Shown here: in pieces, positions 1 to 9,500 of the stretch
How the letters are laid out: each line of letters opens with the position of its first letter
Numbering within the stretch: position 1 is the stretch's first letter
Source of the DNA: an uncultured Verrucomicrobia subdivision 3 bacterium
GTDB lineage: Bacteria > Verrucomicrobiota > Verrucomicrobiia > Limisphaerales > UBA11358
NCBI GenBank assembly: GCA_903884535.1
Contig: CAISEZ010000119.1
Span: 1-43,456 of the forward strand
Length of the DNA: 43,456 bases
Direction of reading: 5' to 3'
Translations under genes and position numbers: made by a program
The notes under the pieces: generated by a model
Told to the model about the DNA's origin: nothing
The model's input: only the letters and a program-made list of their open reading frames with translations
Databases searched by the model: none

Positions 1-58
1 CGCGCACCCGCAGTTATTTTTTCAGCAAAATAACGATTTGTCACAAACCAAGGCGCCG

Positions 59-98
59 TTGTAACCCAATTGTAACATAAGCGACGCATGACTGTAAC
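59..98 (+). promoter_or_regulatory. Pho-box-like direct repeats upstream of the porin
   Basis: Three near-identical heptamers lie in one helical phase: TTGTAAC at 59-65, TTGTAAC at 70-76 and CTGTAAC at 92-98, with start-to-start distances of 11 and 22 bp. A further TTGTCAC at 38-44 is one base out of phase. The layout (7-bp half-site, 4-bp spacer) matches the known PhoB box (CTGTCAT-N4-CTGTCAT) and the half-sites resemble it. The same pattern recurs before pstS and before the DUF47-pit genes. PhoB control is inferred; no phoB/phoR is in the window. Confidence 0.6.
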
Positions 99-139
99 AT
101 GGTGGCTGCAGACTTTTGGCGGTTCCTAACTCAATAATC

Positions 140-1543
140 ATGAAAAAACAAAAAAAGATGACGACAACTAAACTGGCCGCTTTTGCCGGCGCGGCAGCCC
201 TGGTTTCCCTAGCACCGCAAGTTCACGCGCAATCCTCGGACGCGCTGATTGACAAGCTGGTGGACAAAGGAATTCTAACCGCGAACGAAGCAAAAGATTT
301 GCGCGACGAGTCAGACAAAGATTTCAAGACGGCTTTCCAAGCCAAGACGGGTATGCCCGACTGGGTGACGGGTTACAAGATCAGCGGTGATATGCGCGGT
401 CGTTATGAGCTATTCTCAGGCAATAACAACGCGCTGAATGACCGGACGCGGCTGCGTTACCGTTTGCGCTTTGGGGTAGCGGTAAACATGATGGATAACT
501 TAGAGGCGGGCTTCCGCCTCACCTCGGCTGATGCCAAAGGCATCGGGAGCCAGGCTTCGGCCGGCAACTCCGTTTCGGGCAATACCACGTTGCAAGATAA
601 CTTCACCAAGAAGGGAATTTATCTGGACGCGGCCTACGGCAAATGGACCGCGATCAATTCCGCCGGCTGGCTGCTTTCCACCACCATCGGCAAAATGGAC
701 AATCCGTTCAGTTTCACGCCAATGGTGTTTGATCCGGATATCACCCCGGAAGGCGGCGCGTTGCAGGGCGGTTATACCTTCAACGATGTCCACAGCCTCG
801 CCTTTAACGGCGGCGCGTTCGTGATGGACGAAGAACAGAATTCCACCCAGGACCCGTTCATGTATGGCGGGCAGATGACGTGGAACGCCAAGTGGAACGC
901 CAAGTGGGCAAGCAGCGCCGGCGTCGGCGCGCTGGTGATCGTCAGCCCGCAAAATCTCACCACCGCCAATGTTCCCTACATCAACCAGGGCAATACCCGC
1001 TATGTTTACACGCCGAAAGGAAGTTCATCCTCCGTCACCGGCTTGAAATATAATTACACGCCGTTGATCGCGGACGCCAGCGTCACCTACACGCTCGATA
1101 GTTTCCCGCTTTATACCGGAGCGTTCCCGGTCAAGTTCGCCGCCGAGTTCATGAATAATCCGGGCGCGATCAAAGACAACAATGCGTTTTGGATCGGCGC
1201 CACCTTCGGCAAGTCCGGCACGAAAAGAACCTGGGACATCTCCTATCGTTACGAGTATCTCGAAGCCGATGCCTGGTATGACCAGATGGTGGATGATGAC
1301 CATGGCGCTTTTTATGCCACCGGCAATTACGCGAACAACACCGCCTCGGCTGGCTACTTTGGCGGCACCAACGTCAAGGGCCATCTCGTGAAATTGAATT
1401 ATTCGTTCACCGACTCGCTCACATTTACCGCCACGTGCTTCATCAACGACCTGATCAACCTGCCCAAACAGGCTTCCGGCCCAGCCGTTGACCTCAACAG
1501 CAGTTCCATTCATTTCATGGCAGACGTGATGTGGAAATTCTAA
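140..1543 (+). CDS. putative outer-membrane porin, probably phosphate-starvation induced
   Basis: This 467-residue protein begins with a basic N-region (MKKQKK) and a signal peptide ending near VHAQ, so it should be exported. Mature residues 32-60 form a short helical segment (ALIDKLVDKGILTANEAKDL) of the kind found at the N-terminus of 'putative porin' family proteins. The rest alternates polar and aromatic residues with Gly/Asn-rich turns, as in a beta-barrel, and ends in Trp-Lys-Phe, a typical C-terminal barrel signal. ATG 140 is chosen because it opens the signal peptide; a TTG at 116 in frame adds only eight unconvincing residues. No clear Shine-Dalgarno is visible. It directly precedes pstS and has Pho-box-like repeats upstream, suggesting passage of phosphate or phosphate esters. 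Substrate is inferred from context only. Confidence 0.8.
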   Translation: MKKQKKMTTTKLAAFAGAAALVSLAPQVHAQSSDALIDKLVDKGILTANEAKDLRDESDKDFKTAFQAKTGMPDWVTGYKISGDMRGRYELFSGNNNALNDRTRLRYRLRFGVAVNMMDNLEAGFRLTSADAKGIGSQASAGNSVSGNTTLQDNFTKKGIYLDAAYGKWTAINSAGWLLSTTIGKMDNPFSFTPMVFDPDITPEGGALQGGYTFNDVHSLAFNGGAFVMDEEQNSTQDPFMYGGQMTWNAKWNAKWASSAGVGALVIVSPQNLTTANVPYINQGNTRYVYTPKGSSSSVTGLKYNYTPLIADASVTYTLDSFPLYTGAFPVKFAAEFMNNPGAIKDNNAFWIGATFGKSGTKRTWDISYRYEYLEADAWYDQMVDDDHGAFYATGNYANNTASAGYFGGTNVKGHLVKLNYSFTDSLTFTATCFINDLINLPKQASGPAVDLNSSSIHFMADVMWKF

Positions 1544-1561
1544 ACGTCACCCAATCGTAAC
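1544..1561 (+). promoter_or_regulatory. Pho-box-like repeat upstream of pstS
   Basis: Directly after the porin stop codon lies ACGTCAC-CCAA-TCGTAAC, two related heptamers 11 bp apart. It matches the box before the porin (TTGTAAC-CCAA-TTGTAAC) at 14 of 18 positions, including the identical CCAA spacer. This suggests pstS has its own phosphate-responsive promoter in addition to read-through from the porin. Confidence 0.55.
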
Positions 1562-1596
1562 TAACAAAACATTACAACTTCAGTCAAAATAAGCTT

Positions 1597-2445
1597 ATGA
1601 AACAATTCATTAAATCATTCTGTGTCGCCGCCGTTGCGGTCGGCATCAGCGCGTCCGCGTCCGCCGGCAACATCACCGTCAAAGGTTCCGACACGTTGCT
1701 CATTCTGGCACAGAAATGGGCCGAGAATTATATGGGCAGCCACGCGGATGTGAAGATCTCGGTCACGGGTGGCGGCACCGGCACCGGCTTCGCCGCGTTG
1801 CAAAACCAGACCACGGATTTGTGCGATGCGTCGCGCAAGGCCAAGGCGGCGGAAATCGCCAATTGCATCAAGGCCTTCAACGCGCGACCGACCGAATACA
1901 AAGTGGCGCTGGACGGCCTCTCGGTTTACGTGAACCCGGAAAGCCCACTCAAGGAACTGACCGTCGCGCAGGTCGGCGACATCTTCACCGGCAAAACCAA
2001 AAACTGGAAAGAAGTCGGCGGACCAGATGCGCCGATCACACTTTACAGCCGTGAAAACAGCTCCGGCACCTACGAGTTCTTCAAGGAGCACGTTTTGAAA
2101 GGTCACGACTTCGCGGCCAGCGCGCAGACCATGCCCGGCACGGCGGCCATTGTGCAGGCGGTGTTGAAAGATAAATACGGGATTGGTTATGGCGGTGCGG
2201 CCTACGGCGGTGGCACGAAACAGTTGTCCATCAAAAAAGATGACACCTCGCCCGCGATTGACCCAACCGAAAACAATGTTGAATCCGGCACCTATCCGAT
2301 CTGGCGCTACCTTTACGTCTATGTGAATCCCGCGCTGGACAAGGGCGACATTGCCGCCTACCTGAACTGGATCCGCAGCGACGACGGCCAAAAATATGTC
2401 AAGGAAGTGGGCTACTTCCCGCTGCCCAAAAACCTGCGGAATTAA
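1597..2445 (+). CDS. pstS: phosphate ABC transporter, periplasmic phosphate-binding protein PstS
   Basis: A 282-residue periplasmic binding protein that delivers inorganic phosphate to the PstCA permease. A signal peptide (residues 1-23, ending SASA-G) precedes the mature start NITVKGSDTL. Phosphate-binding-protein hallmarks are the Gly-rich TGGGTGTGF loop (about residues 58-66), the Arg-containing SRENSSGTYEFF segment that carries phosphate ligands (about 150-161) and the IGYGGAAYG segment near 199. Length is usual for this PstS family. It is first in pstS-C-A-B-phoU, with a hairpin after it that could favour its expression over the permease genes. No strong Shine-Dalgarno is visible before the ATG. 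Confidence 0.95.
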   Translation: MKQFIKSFCVAAVAVGISASASAGNITVKGSDTLLILAQKWAENYMGSHADVKISVTGGGTGTGFAALQNQTTDLCDASRKAKAAEIANCIKAFNARPTEYKVALDGLSVYVNPESPLKELTVAQVGDIFTGKTKNWKEVGGPDAPITLYSRENSSGTYEFFKEHVLKGHDFAASAQTMPGTAAIVQAVLKDKYGIGYGGAAYGGGTKQLSIKKDDTSPAIDPTENNVESGTYPIWRYLYVYVNPALDKGDIAAYLNWIRSDDGQKYVKEVGYFPLPKNLRN

Positions 2446-2477
2446 TTTGACCGACTGTTCCTCCAGCGTTCATTCCT

Positions 2478-2525
2478 AGCGGGCGGCAGCGCGGAATCTG
2501 CATTGAGATTCCGGCTCCGCCCGCT
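2478..2525 (+). terminator. stem-loop between pstS and pstC (attenuator or processing hairpin)
   Basis: AGCGGGCGG (2478-2486) pairs perfectly with CCGCCCGCT (2517-2525). An inner stem GGAATC (2493-2498) pairs with GATTCC (2507-2512) around an 8-nt loop. Only a weak, interrupted T-rich stretch follows (2530-2537), so complete termination is unlikely. Partial termination or 3'-end protection of pstS mRNA is inferred, in line with the high need for binding protein relative to permease. The hairpin covers an in-frame TTG at 2503, which argues against that codon as the pstC start. Confidence 0.65.
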
Positions 2526-2538
2526 AAACTTTTCTCTC

Positions 2539-3723
2539 GTGAGCCAACACCAAAACGACAATCGCCCGCACGGCTGGATGGGCATCCATCGCGGCCATCA
2601 GGCGCGACCGGTCGAATGGCTCGCAGAAAAATTCATTTTTCTGGTCTCGCTCTCGGCCATCGTGATGGTGTTTTTAATTTTTCTGTTCGTCGCCCGCGAG
2701 GCGCTGCCCCTGTTTTTTGGCGAGACCAACACCGCGCTGGTGCAAAAGCCCATTCCCACCGCAGACTTGGAAAAACTTTCGCCGGCCAAACTCCAGCAAT
2801 ATCTCGAGCTGACGCCGGCGCAATTCGCCGCGATGGATAAAGACACGTTGAAATCGCTGATGGATGTGAAACAAGAGGCGCAGGACGAAGTCCCCGAAGA
2901 ATTTCGCAACGACCCGGATGCGCGCATCAACACCACCGAGTGGCGTTATCTCGTGCTGCCGCATCAATGGAACCATTACGACAAACCGGAATACATCTGG
3001 CAGCCGGTCGGCCAGATCCAAAAATACAACATCATTCCGTTGCTCGTCGGCACCCTGAAAACCACCTTGATCGGCCTGCTGTTTGCCGTGCCGCTGTCCG
3101 TCGGCGCGGCGATTTACGTTTCGCAAATGGCGCGGCCGAAAATGCGCGAGATCATCAAGCCGACCATTGAATTGTTGTCCGGCATTCCATCCGTCGTCGT
3201 CGGATTTTTTGCGCTGCTGGTCATGGCCACGGTGCTGCAAAAGGTTTTTGGTTATCAGACGCGGCTCAATGCCTTCGTTGCCGGCATCGCGCTTGGCTTC
3301 GCCGTCATTCCGGTCATTTTTTCCATCGCCGAAGATGCGCTGACCAGCGTGCCGCGCGCCTACACGCAGGCCGCGCTGGCGCTGGGCGCCTCGCGCTGGC
3401 AGACGGCCTGGCAGATTGTTTTACCGGCCGCGTTGCCCGGTGTTTTTGCGGCGACAGTGCTGGGCTTTGGCCGCGCCATCGGCGAAACGATGATCGTGCT
3501 GATGGTCTGTTCCGCCAGCGTGATGTCATGGAGCATTTTTGATTCGGCGCGCAGCATCACCACGACCATTGCCGCCGAAATGGCCGAGGCCGTTTCCGGC
3601 GGGCCGCATTACCGTATTTTGTTCATGCTCGGCGCGCTGCTCTTCGCCGTGACGTTTGTCTCCAACATGGTGGCCGGCGCGGTTATCCAGCGGTTCAAGC
3701 TGAAACTGGAGGGCAAACGATGA
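2539..3723 (+). CDS. pstC: phosphate ABC transporter permease PstC
   Basis: Inner-membrane permease subunit of the phosphate importer, 394 residues from GTG 2539; ATG 2578 is an alternative start and neither has a clear ribosome site. Transmembrane segment 1 is at about residues 31-52, followed by a hydrophilic stretch of roughly 110 residues, then the usual permease core from about residue 167. The coupling-helix (EAA) motif ALTSVPRAYTQAALALGAS, which contacts PstB, is present. The family is usually about 320 residues, so the extra length is the periplasmic loop between the first two helices. The stop overlaps the pstA start (ATGA), indicating translational coupling. Confidence 0.92.
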   Translation: MSQHQNDNRPHGWMGIHRGHQARPVEWLAEKFIFLVSLSAIVMVFLIFLFVAREALPLFFGETNTALVQKPIPTADLEKLSPAKLQQYLELTPAQFAAMDKDTLKSLMDVKQEAQDEVPEEFRNDPDARINTTEWRYLVLPHQWNHYDKPEYIWQPVGQIQKYNIIPLLVGTLKTTLIGLLFAVPLSVGAAIYVSQMARPKMREIIKPTIELLSGIPSVVVGFFALLVMATVLQKVFGYQTRLNAFVAGIALGFAVIPVIFSIAEDALTSVPRAYTQAALALGASRWQTAWQIVLPAALPGVFAATVLGFGRAIGETMIVLMVCSASVMSWSIFDSARSITTTIAAEMAEAVSGGPHYRILFMLGALLFAVTFVSNMVAGAVIQRFKLKLEGKR

Positions 3724-4658
3724 ACGCCCGGAAGCATTTCCGCGCGGAAAAATTCGACTTCGCCTCCTTCTTTTTCACCGGGCTGACAGGGTTGGCCACG
3801 CTGTTGATTCTCGGCATTCTGGCGACGATTCTGATCAACATCATCGCCAACGGCGTGCGGGGATTTTCCTGGCACTTTGTTTCGACGATCCCAAAAAAAG
3901 ATTTCTTCGACGTCAACACCACCGGCGTTTTGCCGATGATTGTCGGCACCACGATCTGCGTTTTCGTGATGACCATTTTCGTGTTGCCCGTCGGCGTCAT
4001 CACCGCGATTTACCTGACGGAATATGCGGCGAACAATTCCCTCGTCACCAAATTCATCCGCGCCGCTGTCAACAATCTCGCCGGTGTTCCTTCGATCGTC
4101 TTCGGTTTGTTCGGCCTCGGTTTCTTCATCAATTTCATCGGCAAAAACATTGACGCGGTGCTGCACAATCCCAGCGCGGTCTGGGGTCAGCCGGCTTTGA
4201 TCTGGGCCTCGCTCACGCTGGCCATCATGACGATGCCGGTCGTCATCGTCGCCACGGAAGAATCGCTGAAAGCCATCCCGCCCGGCCTGCGCGAAGCCAG
4301 CCTGGCGCTGGGCGCCACCAAGCTGGAAACCATTTTGCGCGTCGTGCTACCGCAGGCGTTGCCGGGCATCATGACGGGCGGGATTTTGGCGGTGAGCCGC
4401 GCGGCCGGCGAAGTCGCGCCGATTCTTTTCACCGGCGTCGCGTATTATATGGCCTCGCTACCCCATCACGTCACTGACCAGTTCATGGATTTGGGCTACC
4501 ATGTTTTTGTTTTGTCCACGCAGTCGCCGAATATCGAGCAGACGCGGCCGATTCTCTACGCCACCGTGCTGGTGCTGCTGCTGCTGACGTTCGCGCTGAA
4601 CCTCGTGGCGATCGTCATCCGCGCGCGGGTCCGGAAAAAGCTCCGCGCACTCGGTTGA
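3720..4658 (+). CDS. pstA: phosphate ABC transporter permease PstA
   Basis: Second permease subunit of the phosphate importer, 312 residues, of normal family length. About six transmembrane helices are visible, the first near residues 17-42. The EAA coupling motif is clear (EESLKAIPPGLREASLALGA), followed by VLPQALPGIMTG. It pairs with PstC to form the channel and uses PstB for ATP hydrolysis. The start overlaps the pstC stop by 4 bp, and pstB follows after 9 bp. Nothing unusual was seen. Confidence 0.94.
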   Translation: MNARKHFRAEKFDFASFFFTGLTGLATLLILGILATILINIIANGVRGFSWHFVSTIPKKDFFDVNTTGVLPMIVGTTICVFVMTIFVLPVGVITAIYLTEYAANNSLVTKFIRAAVNNLAGVPSIVFGLFGLGFFINFIGKNIDAVLHNPSAVWGQPALIWASLTLAIMTMPVVIVATEESLKAIPPGLREASLALGATKLETILRVVLPQALPGIMTGGILAVSRAAGEVAPILFTGVAYYMASLPHHVTDQFMDLGYHVFVLSTQSPNIEQTRPILYATVLVLLLLTFALNLVAIVIRARVRKKLRALG

Positions 4659-4667
4659 AATATATTT

Positions 4668-5483
4668 ATGGCTGATCTTGCAATGCCCAAATTGAACGTG
4701 CCGGAGGCGAAGATAAATTCGCCCGGCAGCGCCGCGCTGATTCATATCGAGTCGCTCTCGCTGTATTACGGCGCGAGCAAGGCGCTCAAAAACATTTCGC
4801 TGACGCTTGGCGAGAAGGTGGTCACCGCGTTCATCGGCCCGTCCGGCTGCGGCAAGTCCACCCTGCTCCGCTGCCTCAACCGCATGAACGACCTCATCGA
4901 CAACGTGCGTATTGAAGGCTCGTGCAAGATCGGCGGGCACGACATTTACAGTTCGGACGTGGACGTGATCGAGCTGCGCAAGCGCGTGGGCATGGTGTTC
5001 CAAAAATCAAATCCGTTTCCAAAATCCATTTACGAAAACGTCGCCTACGGCCTGCGCCTGCACGGTGCCAATAATAAAGCCGAGCTGGATGGCGTCGTCG
5101 AACAAAGCCTGCGCAGCGCGGCACTCTGGGACGAGGTCAAAGACCGGCTGCATTCCAGCGCGCTTGGTTTGTCCGGTGGCCAGCAGCAGCGGTTGTGCAT
5201 CGCCCGCGCCATCGCGATCAAGCCGGAGATTATTTTGATGGACGAACCGGCCTCCGCGCTCGACCCGCTCGCCACGGCGCGGATCGAGGAATTGATTTTG
5301 GAATTGAAAAAAGATTTCACCATCGTCATCGTCACGCACAACATGCAGCAGGCCGCGCGCATCTCCGATCAGACCGCCTTTTTCTACATCGGCGAACTCA
5401 TCGAGTTTGACTCCACCGCCAAAATTTTTACTAATCCCGCCAAGAAACAGACCGAAGATTATGTGACAGGCCGGTTTGGATGA
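4668..5483 (+). CDS. pstB: phosphate ABC transporter ATP-binding protein PstB
   Basis: Cytoplasmic ATPase of the phosphate importer, 271 residues. Walker A is GPSGCGKST; the Q-loop region reads [20 protein letters not shown], typical of PstB; the signature is LSGGQQQRL; Walker B is [13 protein letters not shown]; and the switch His is in [15 protein letters not shown]. The N-terminus has about 20 extra residues before the core, as often seen. The last codons overlap the phoU start by 4 bp, so transporter and regulator are made together. Confidence 0.96.
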   Translation: MADLAMPKLNVPEAKINSPGSAALIHIESLSLYYGASKALKNISLTLGEKVVTAFIGPSGCGKSTLLRCLNRMNDLIDNVRIEGSCKIGGHDIYSSDVDVIELRKRVGMVFQKSNPFPKSIYENVAYGLRLHGANNKAELDGVVEQSLRSAALWDEVKDRLHSSALGLSGGQQQRLCIARAIAIKPEIILMDEPASALDPLATARIEELILELKKDFTIVIVTHNMQQAARISDQTAFFYIGELIEFDSTAKIFTNPAKKQTEDYVTGRFG

Positions 5484-6181
5484 GTTATTTTGCAAAATCA
5501 AATATGGAAAATCATTTTGAAATGGGACTAGATGCGCTGCGGCAAAAAATTTTGCTGATGGCCAGCCGCGCCGAGACCGCGGTCAACCAGTCCGTGCAGG
5601 CGCTGGTGCAGCGCGATTTCAATCTCGCGGTCAAGGTCCGTGAGGCTGACAACGTCATTGACCAGTTCGAAATCGAGATTGACGAGATGGCCATCGTGCT
5701 GCTGACGAAGGCACCACTGGCGAGCAATCTCCGGCTCATCACCGTGGCCATGAAAGTGTCGCAAAATCTTGAACGCATTGGCGACGAGGCGACCAAAATT
5801 GCCAAGCGCGCCCGCGACCTCGCGCAAGAGCCGCCCGTCAAAATCAATCTCGACGTTTATCGGATGGCCTGCATGTCGCTGGCGATGGTCAAGGATGCAC
5901 TCGACTCATTTGTTCACCGTGATTCTGTTGCCGCTCGCGCCATTATTCCGCGCGACAAGGAAGTGGATGCGCTTAACAAGGAAATGCACCACACGCTGGC
6001 CCAGCACATGATGGCCAATCCCGACACCATCGCTCGCTGCCTGCATTGGATCGTCGCGGCCAAGAGCCTGGAACGGATCGCCGACCACGCGAAAAATATT
6101 GCCGAAGAAGTGGTTTTTCTTTGTGAAGCGCAGGACATCCGGCACACGGCCGGCAAAAATGCTGGCAGTCCGGCAGCCTAA
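5480..6181 (+). CDS. phoU: phosphate signalling regulator PhoU
   Basis: A 233-residue all-helical protein with two PhoU repeats (about residues 15-105 and 120-210). The second holds the family's acidic/His metal-binding helix ([15 protein letters not shown]). In studied bacteria PhoU links the Pst transporter to the PhoR sensor and dampens phosphate uptake when phosphate is plentiful. The start ATG 5480 overlaps the pstB stop; ATG 5504 ([14 protein letters not shown]) matches the more usual PhoU N-terminus and may also be used. It is the last gene of the pst operon. Confidence 0.93.
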   Translation: MSYFAKSNMENHFEMGLDALRQKILLMASRAETAVNQSVQALVQRDFNLAVKVREADNVIDQFEIEIDEMAIVLLTKAPLASNLRLITVAMKVSQNLERIGDEATKIAKRARDLAQEPPVKINLDVYRMACMSLAMVKDALDSFVHRDSVAARAIIPRDKEVDALNKEMHHTLAQHMMANPDTIARCLHWIVAAKSLERIADHAKNIAEEVVFLCEAQDIRHTAGKNAGSPAA

Positions 6182-6574
6182 TTCCCCGAAAGTTCCCCGG
6201 TCCACATATACAAAGCCAGGACGGATCTGCGCCACGCGAGTTGGAAAATTCTATTTTTCAATCTGATCGGAAATCACGGGAGCGAGCTGGCTTATTTCTG
6301 TCATGGAAATTAGATCCTTGTTTCGGTTGCAAATTTGTCGGTCTAGGTGAGCGGCGAGCGAGTGATCTCGTTTTGAAAACCTTTTTTGGAAACGTGGTTC
6401 TTCAGTTTTCAGCCAGAATATTTTTCCCATTTCACCTGATTGTCGCGGACCACTGCAATGAATCGTAACAATGTCCGTTTATCTTTCTCCCGACAAGGCT
6501 GCTGGAGGTGCTGACTCGCAGTAATCAGGCGTTCAGCGTTGTCAGATCAGAACTATCAACAAAACGAGGAGAAA
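6182..6574 (+). promoter_or_regulatory. 393-bp intergenic region before the fused phosphatase
   Basis: No convincing gene was seen: a 75-codon TTG-started frame at 6241-6468 lacks a ribosome site and resembles no family. A short hairpin CGAG-TGAT-CTCG followed by TTTT (6359-6374) may be a weak terminator for the pst operon. Isolated Pho-box-like half-sites occur (CTGTCAT at 6298-6304, TTGTCGC at 6440-6446, TCGTAAC at 6463-6469), but none forms a clean 11-bp pair. A good ribosome site, GAGGAG (6566-6571), precedes the phosphatase start. Confidence 0.45.
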
Positions 6575-9500
6575 ATGAAATCAACCAAGCAAACATTCCG
6601 GCTGGGCCGGCTGCTGGCCAGCGTGGCCAGTCTGTCCGCGACAGCATTAACCGCACAAGCCAATCTATCGTTTCTCGGCGTCGCCGCCGGGGACGCCTCC
6701 AGTCAGGACGCCATCCTATGGACGCGCGCCGTGGATACCAACGCGCCCGCCGTCGTCGCGCTTACGGCCCAGGTTTCCACCGATCCAGCCTTCGGCAGTT
6801 ATTCCAGTTTCGCGGTCAACAACGACACGACCAAGGATTACACGGCCAAAGTGGACGCCACCGGATTAGCGGCCAGCACCCAATACTATTACCGTTTCAC
6901 GGACGGCACCAATTTCAGTATCGCCGGCACGTTCAAAACCGCGCCGGCCACGAATACGGCGGCGGCGGTGAGCTTCGCCTTCAGCGGTGATTGTGACGGA
7001 TTGATTCGTCCGTATGCGCTCGCCAGCCAGATCCCGGCAAAGAACCTCGACTTCTTCATGTTCGACGGTGACACCATTTACGAAACCTCCGCCAGCATCG
7101 GCTCGCCCGCGGTGACGAGCACGGCGACGGCGACGAAGGCGCAGTTGTTCGCGGACTTTACGCACAAATACTACCAGCAGTTTCTGCCGGTGAATCCCGG
7201 CGGTCAGAACTGCCTACAACCGCTGTTCGCGGGCCAGGGCAATTACACCGCGTATGACAATCACGAACTGGGCAACAAGCAATATATCAACGGCGGCGCG
7301 CCCGCCGGCGCGGCCATTTCAACCGACCCGGTTAATTTGCCCACCGGCACAGGCTTGGCCGGCAAGACCACCGACGGCGCAGACACCAATGTCAGCGGGC
7401 CGTTCATCAATAAATCCGGCGGCTTCCAGACGTTGCAGCAGGTTTACATGAACTACCAGCCGGTCAAGGAACGCGGCCTCATCAGTGCCGTCTCCGACCC
7501 GCGCACGGATGGCACGCGCCAGCTTTATTTCGCGCAGCCGTGGGGCAAGAATGTTTTGTTTGTCAACGTGGACGACCGCACCTATCGCGACATCCGCTTG
7601 AAATTGTCGGACGGTTCCACAGACGATACCAGTGCTCCGCGTGGCGACAACCCGAACCGCACGATGCTCGGCGTGACGCAGCTCGCGTGGCTCGAACAAA
7701 CGCTTCTCGCCGCGCAGCAGGCCGGCACGCCGTGGAAGTTCATCAACATCTCCGACCCGATTGACCAGATCGGCCCGATCGGCGGCGCCTTGAATCTGCT
7801 CAATGCGCCGACGACGGCGGACTACGGCACGCTCGGAAATATTTCCACCATCACCACGACGGTGGCCAGCGGGAGCACGACCATGACGGTGGCCAGCACC
7901 GTCGGCCTCGTAGTCGGTCAACCGGTCAACGGAGCGGGCATTGCCGCTGGTTCAAAAATTGCCAGCATCAGCACGAGTGGAACGACCTTCACTCTCAACA
8001 ACACGCCGGCGTCCACCGTCGCCAGCGGCACCACGCTCACGCTGTCGCCGGCGGCCAGCACCTATGCGCCAGTCAACGCCGATGGCGGCAAATCTTGGAT
8101 GGGCGGCTATCGTGCCGAACGCAACGCACTGTTGAAATTCATCGCGGACAATCACATCCGCAACGTGGTGTTCCTCGCCACCGACGACCATCAGAACCGG
8201 ATCAACGAACTCACCTACTCGCCAACGGGCGACACGGCGAACCAGAGCAGCTATGTGAAAGTGCCGTATTGCTTTGAAGTCGTCTGCGGTCCACTCGGTG
8301 CGACCGGCCCCGACTTCATCCAGAACCACACGTTCGCGCTTTCAAAAAAACTCGCGGACAGCCTCGCCAATGCGCAGAGCGCAGCGGGCATTGAGCCGAT
8401 TGGTTTGATCGGTTATCCGGGCTTGCACAACCTCGCGCGGCTGGGCGACGCCACGGCGGCGGTCGCTCCGCAGCCGGTGGACTTTTACAGCCCGGACACG
8501 TTCAACTACAACAAATTTGACATCACGCCGGACGGCAAGACGCTCACCATTACGAGCTATGGCATCAATTCCACGGTGCAGAACAGCTTCCCGGAATATG
8601 ACGCCGTCAACAATCCTGAGAAGCAAATCTTCAGCTTCCAGATTGATGCTGCCAGCGACTTCGCCGGCATTGACCATTTCATCGTGGTCTATCAAGAGAA
8701 CTGGAGCTTCGACGCGCTCTACGGCAGTTTCCCCGGCGCAAACGGCATTGCCAACGCCACCGGCAATTCCACGAATCAGCTTGATCGTTTGACGTTGAAC
8801 CCGATTGCCACGCTGCTGAATTATGATCCGGCGGCGAACACCATTCCCACGCAAAACCCGCCGGTGCCGTTGAACGGCACGCAGGATACCCGCTTCCTCA
8901 CCAATCCCAGCAACGTGAACAGTGCCACCGTCGTCAACACCCTGCTGCCTTACGGGCTGGAAGCATTCATTGACCCGACGAACCTCACCGGCGACATCGT
9001 GCATCGCTACTGGCAAGAACAGTTCCAGATTGACGGTGGCAACAACGATAAGTTCATCACCTGGAGCGACAATCCCGGCCTCGTGATGAGCCACTTCGAC
9101 GCGAGCCAGTTACCGGAAGGCAAGCTCGCGCAGCAATACGTCATGTGCGATAACTTCTTCCACTCGGCTTTTGGCGGCTCGTTCCTGAACCATCAATTCC
9201 TGATCGCCGCGCAGGCGCCGGTCTATCCGAATGCCGCCAGTCTCCTTCCGAACGGCCTTGCGGTGCTGGACGCCAACGGCGTGCTCCAACTGACCAACAG
9301 CCCGAATGCCGGCCGTCTGTTCCGTGATGGCAATATCACGCCGATTGGCGGCGTGGTCTTTGGCAACACCAATCAGACGTTCGACAAGAACTACGCGGTG
9401 AACACCATCTTCTCCCGCAACCTCGCCAACAGCGGCAGCCCCACCGCCGCCGCCTTGCTGCCATCGCAGAACGACAGCAATCCGGGCGACCTGACCCGGC

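Noticed and set aside
116-139. Upstream TTG start for the porin
   Set aside because: It would add eight residues in front of a complete signal peptide that begins at ATG 140.
2503-2538. TTG 2503 as the start of pstC
   Set aside because: It lies in the loop of the strong hairpin at 2478-2525 and would add an Arg-rich segment not typical of PstC.
6241-6468. A 75-codon TTG-started frame before the phosphatase
   Set aside because: No ribosome site, no recognisable motif, and it sits in a region with regulatory features. It cannot be excluded, but there is no support for it.
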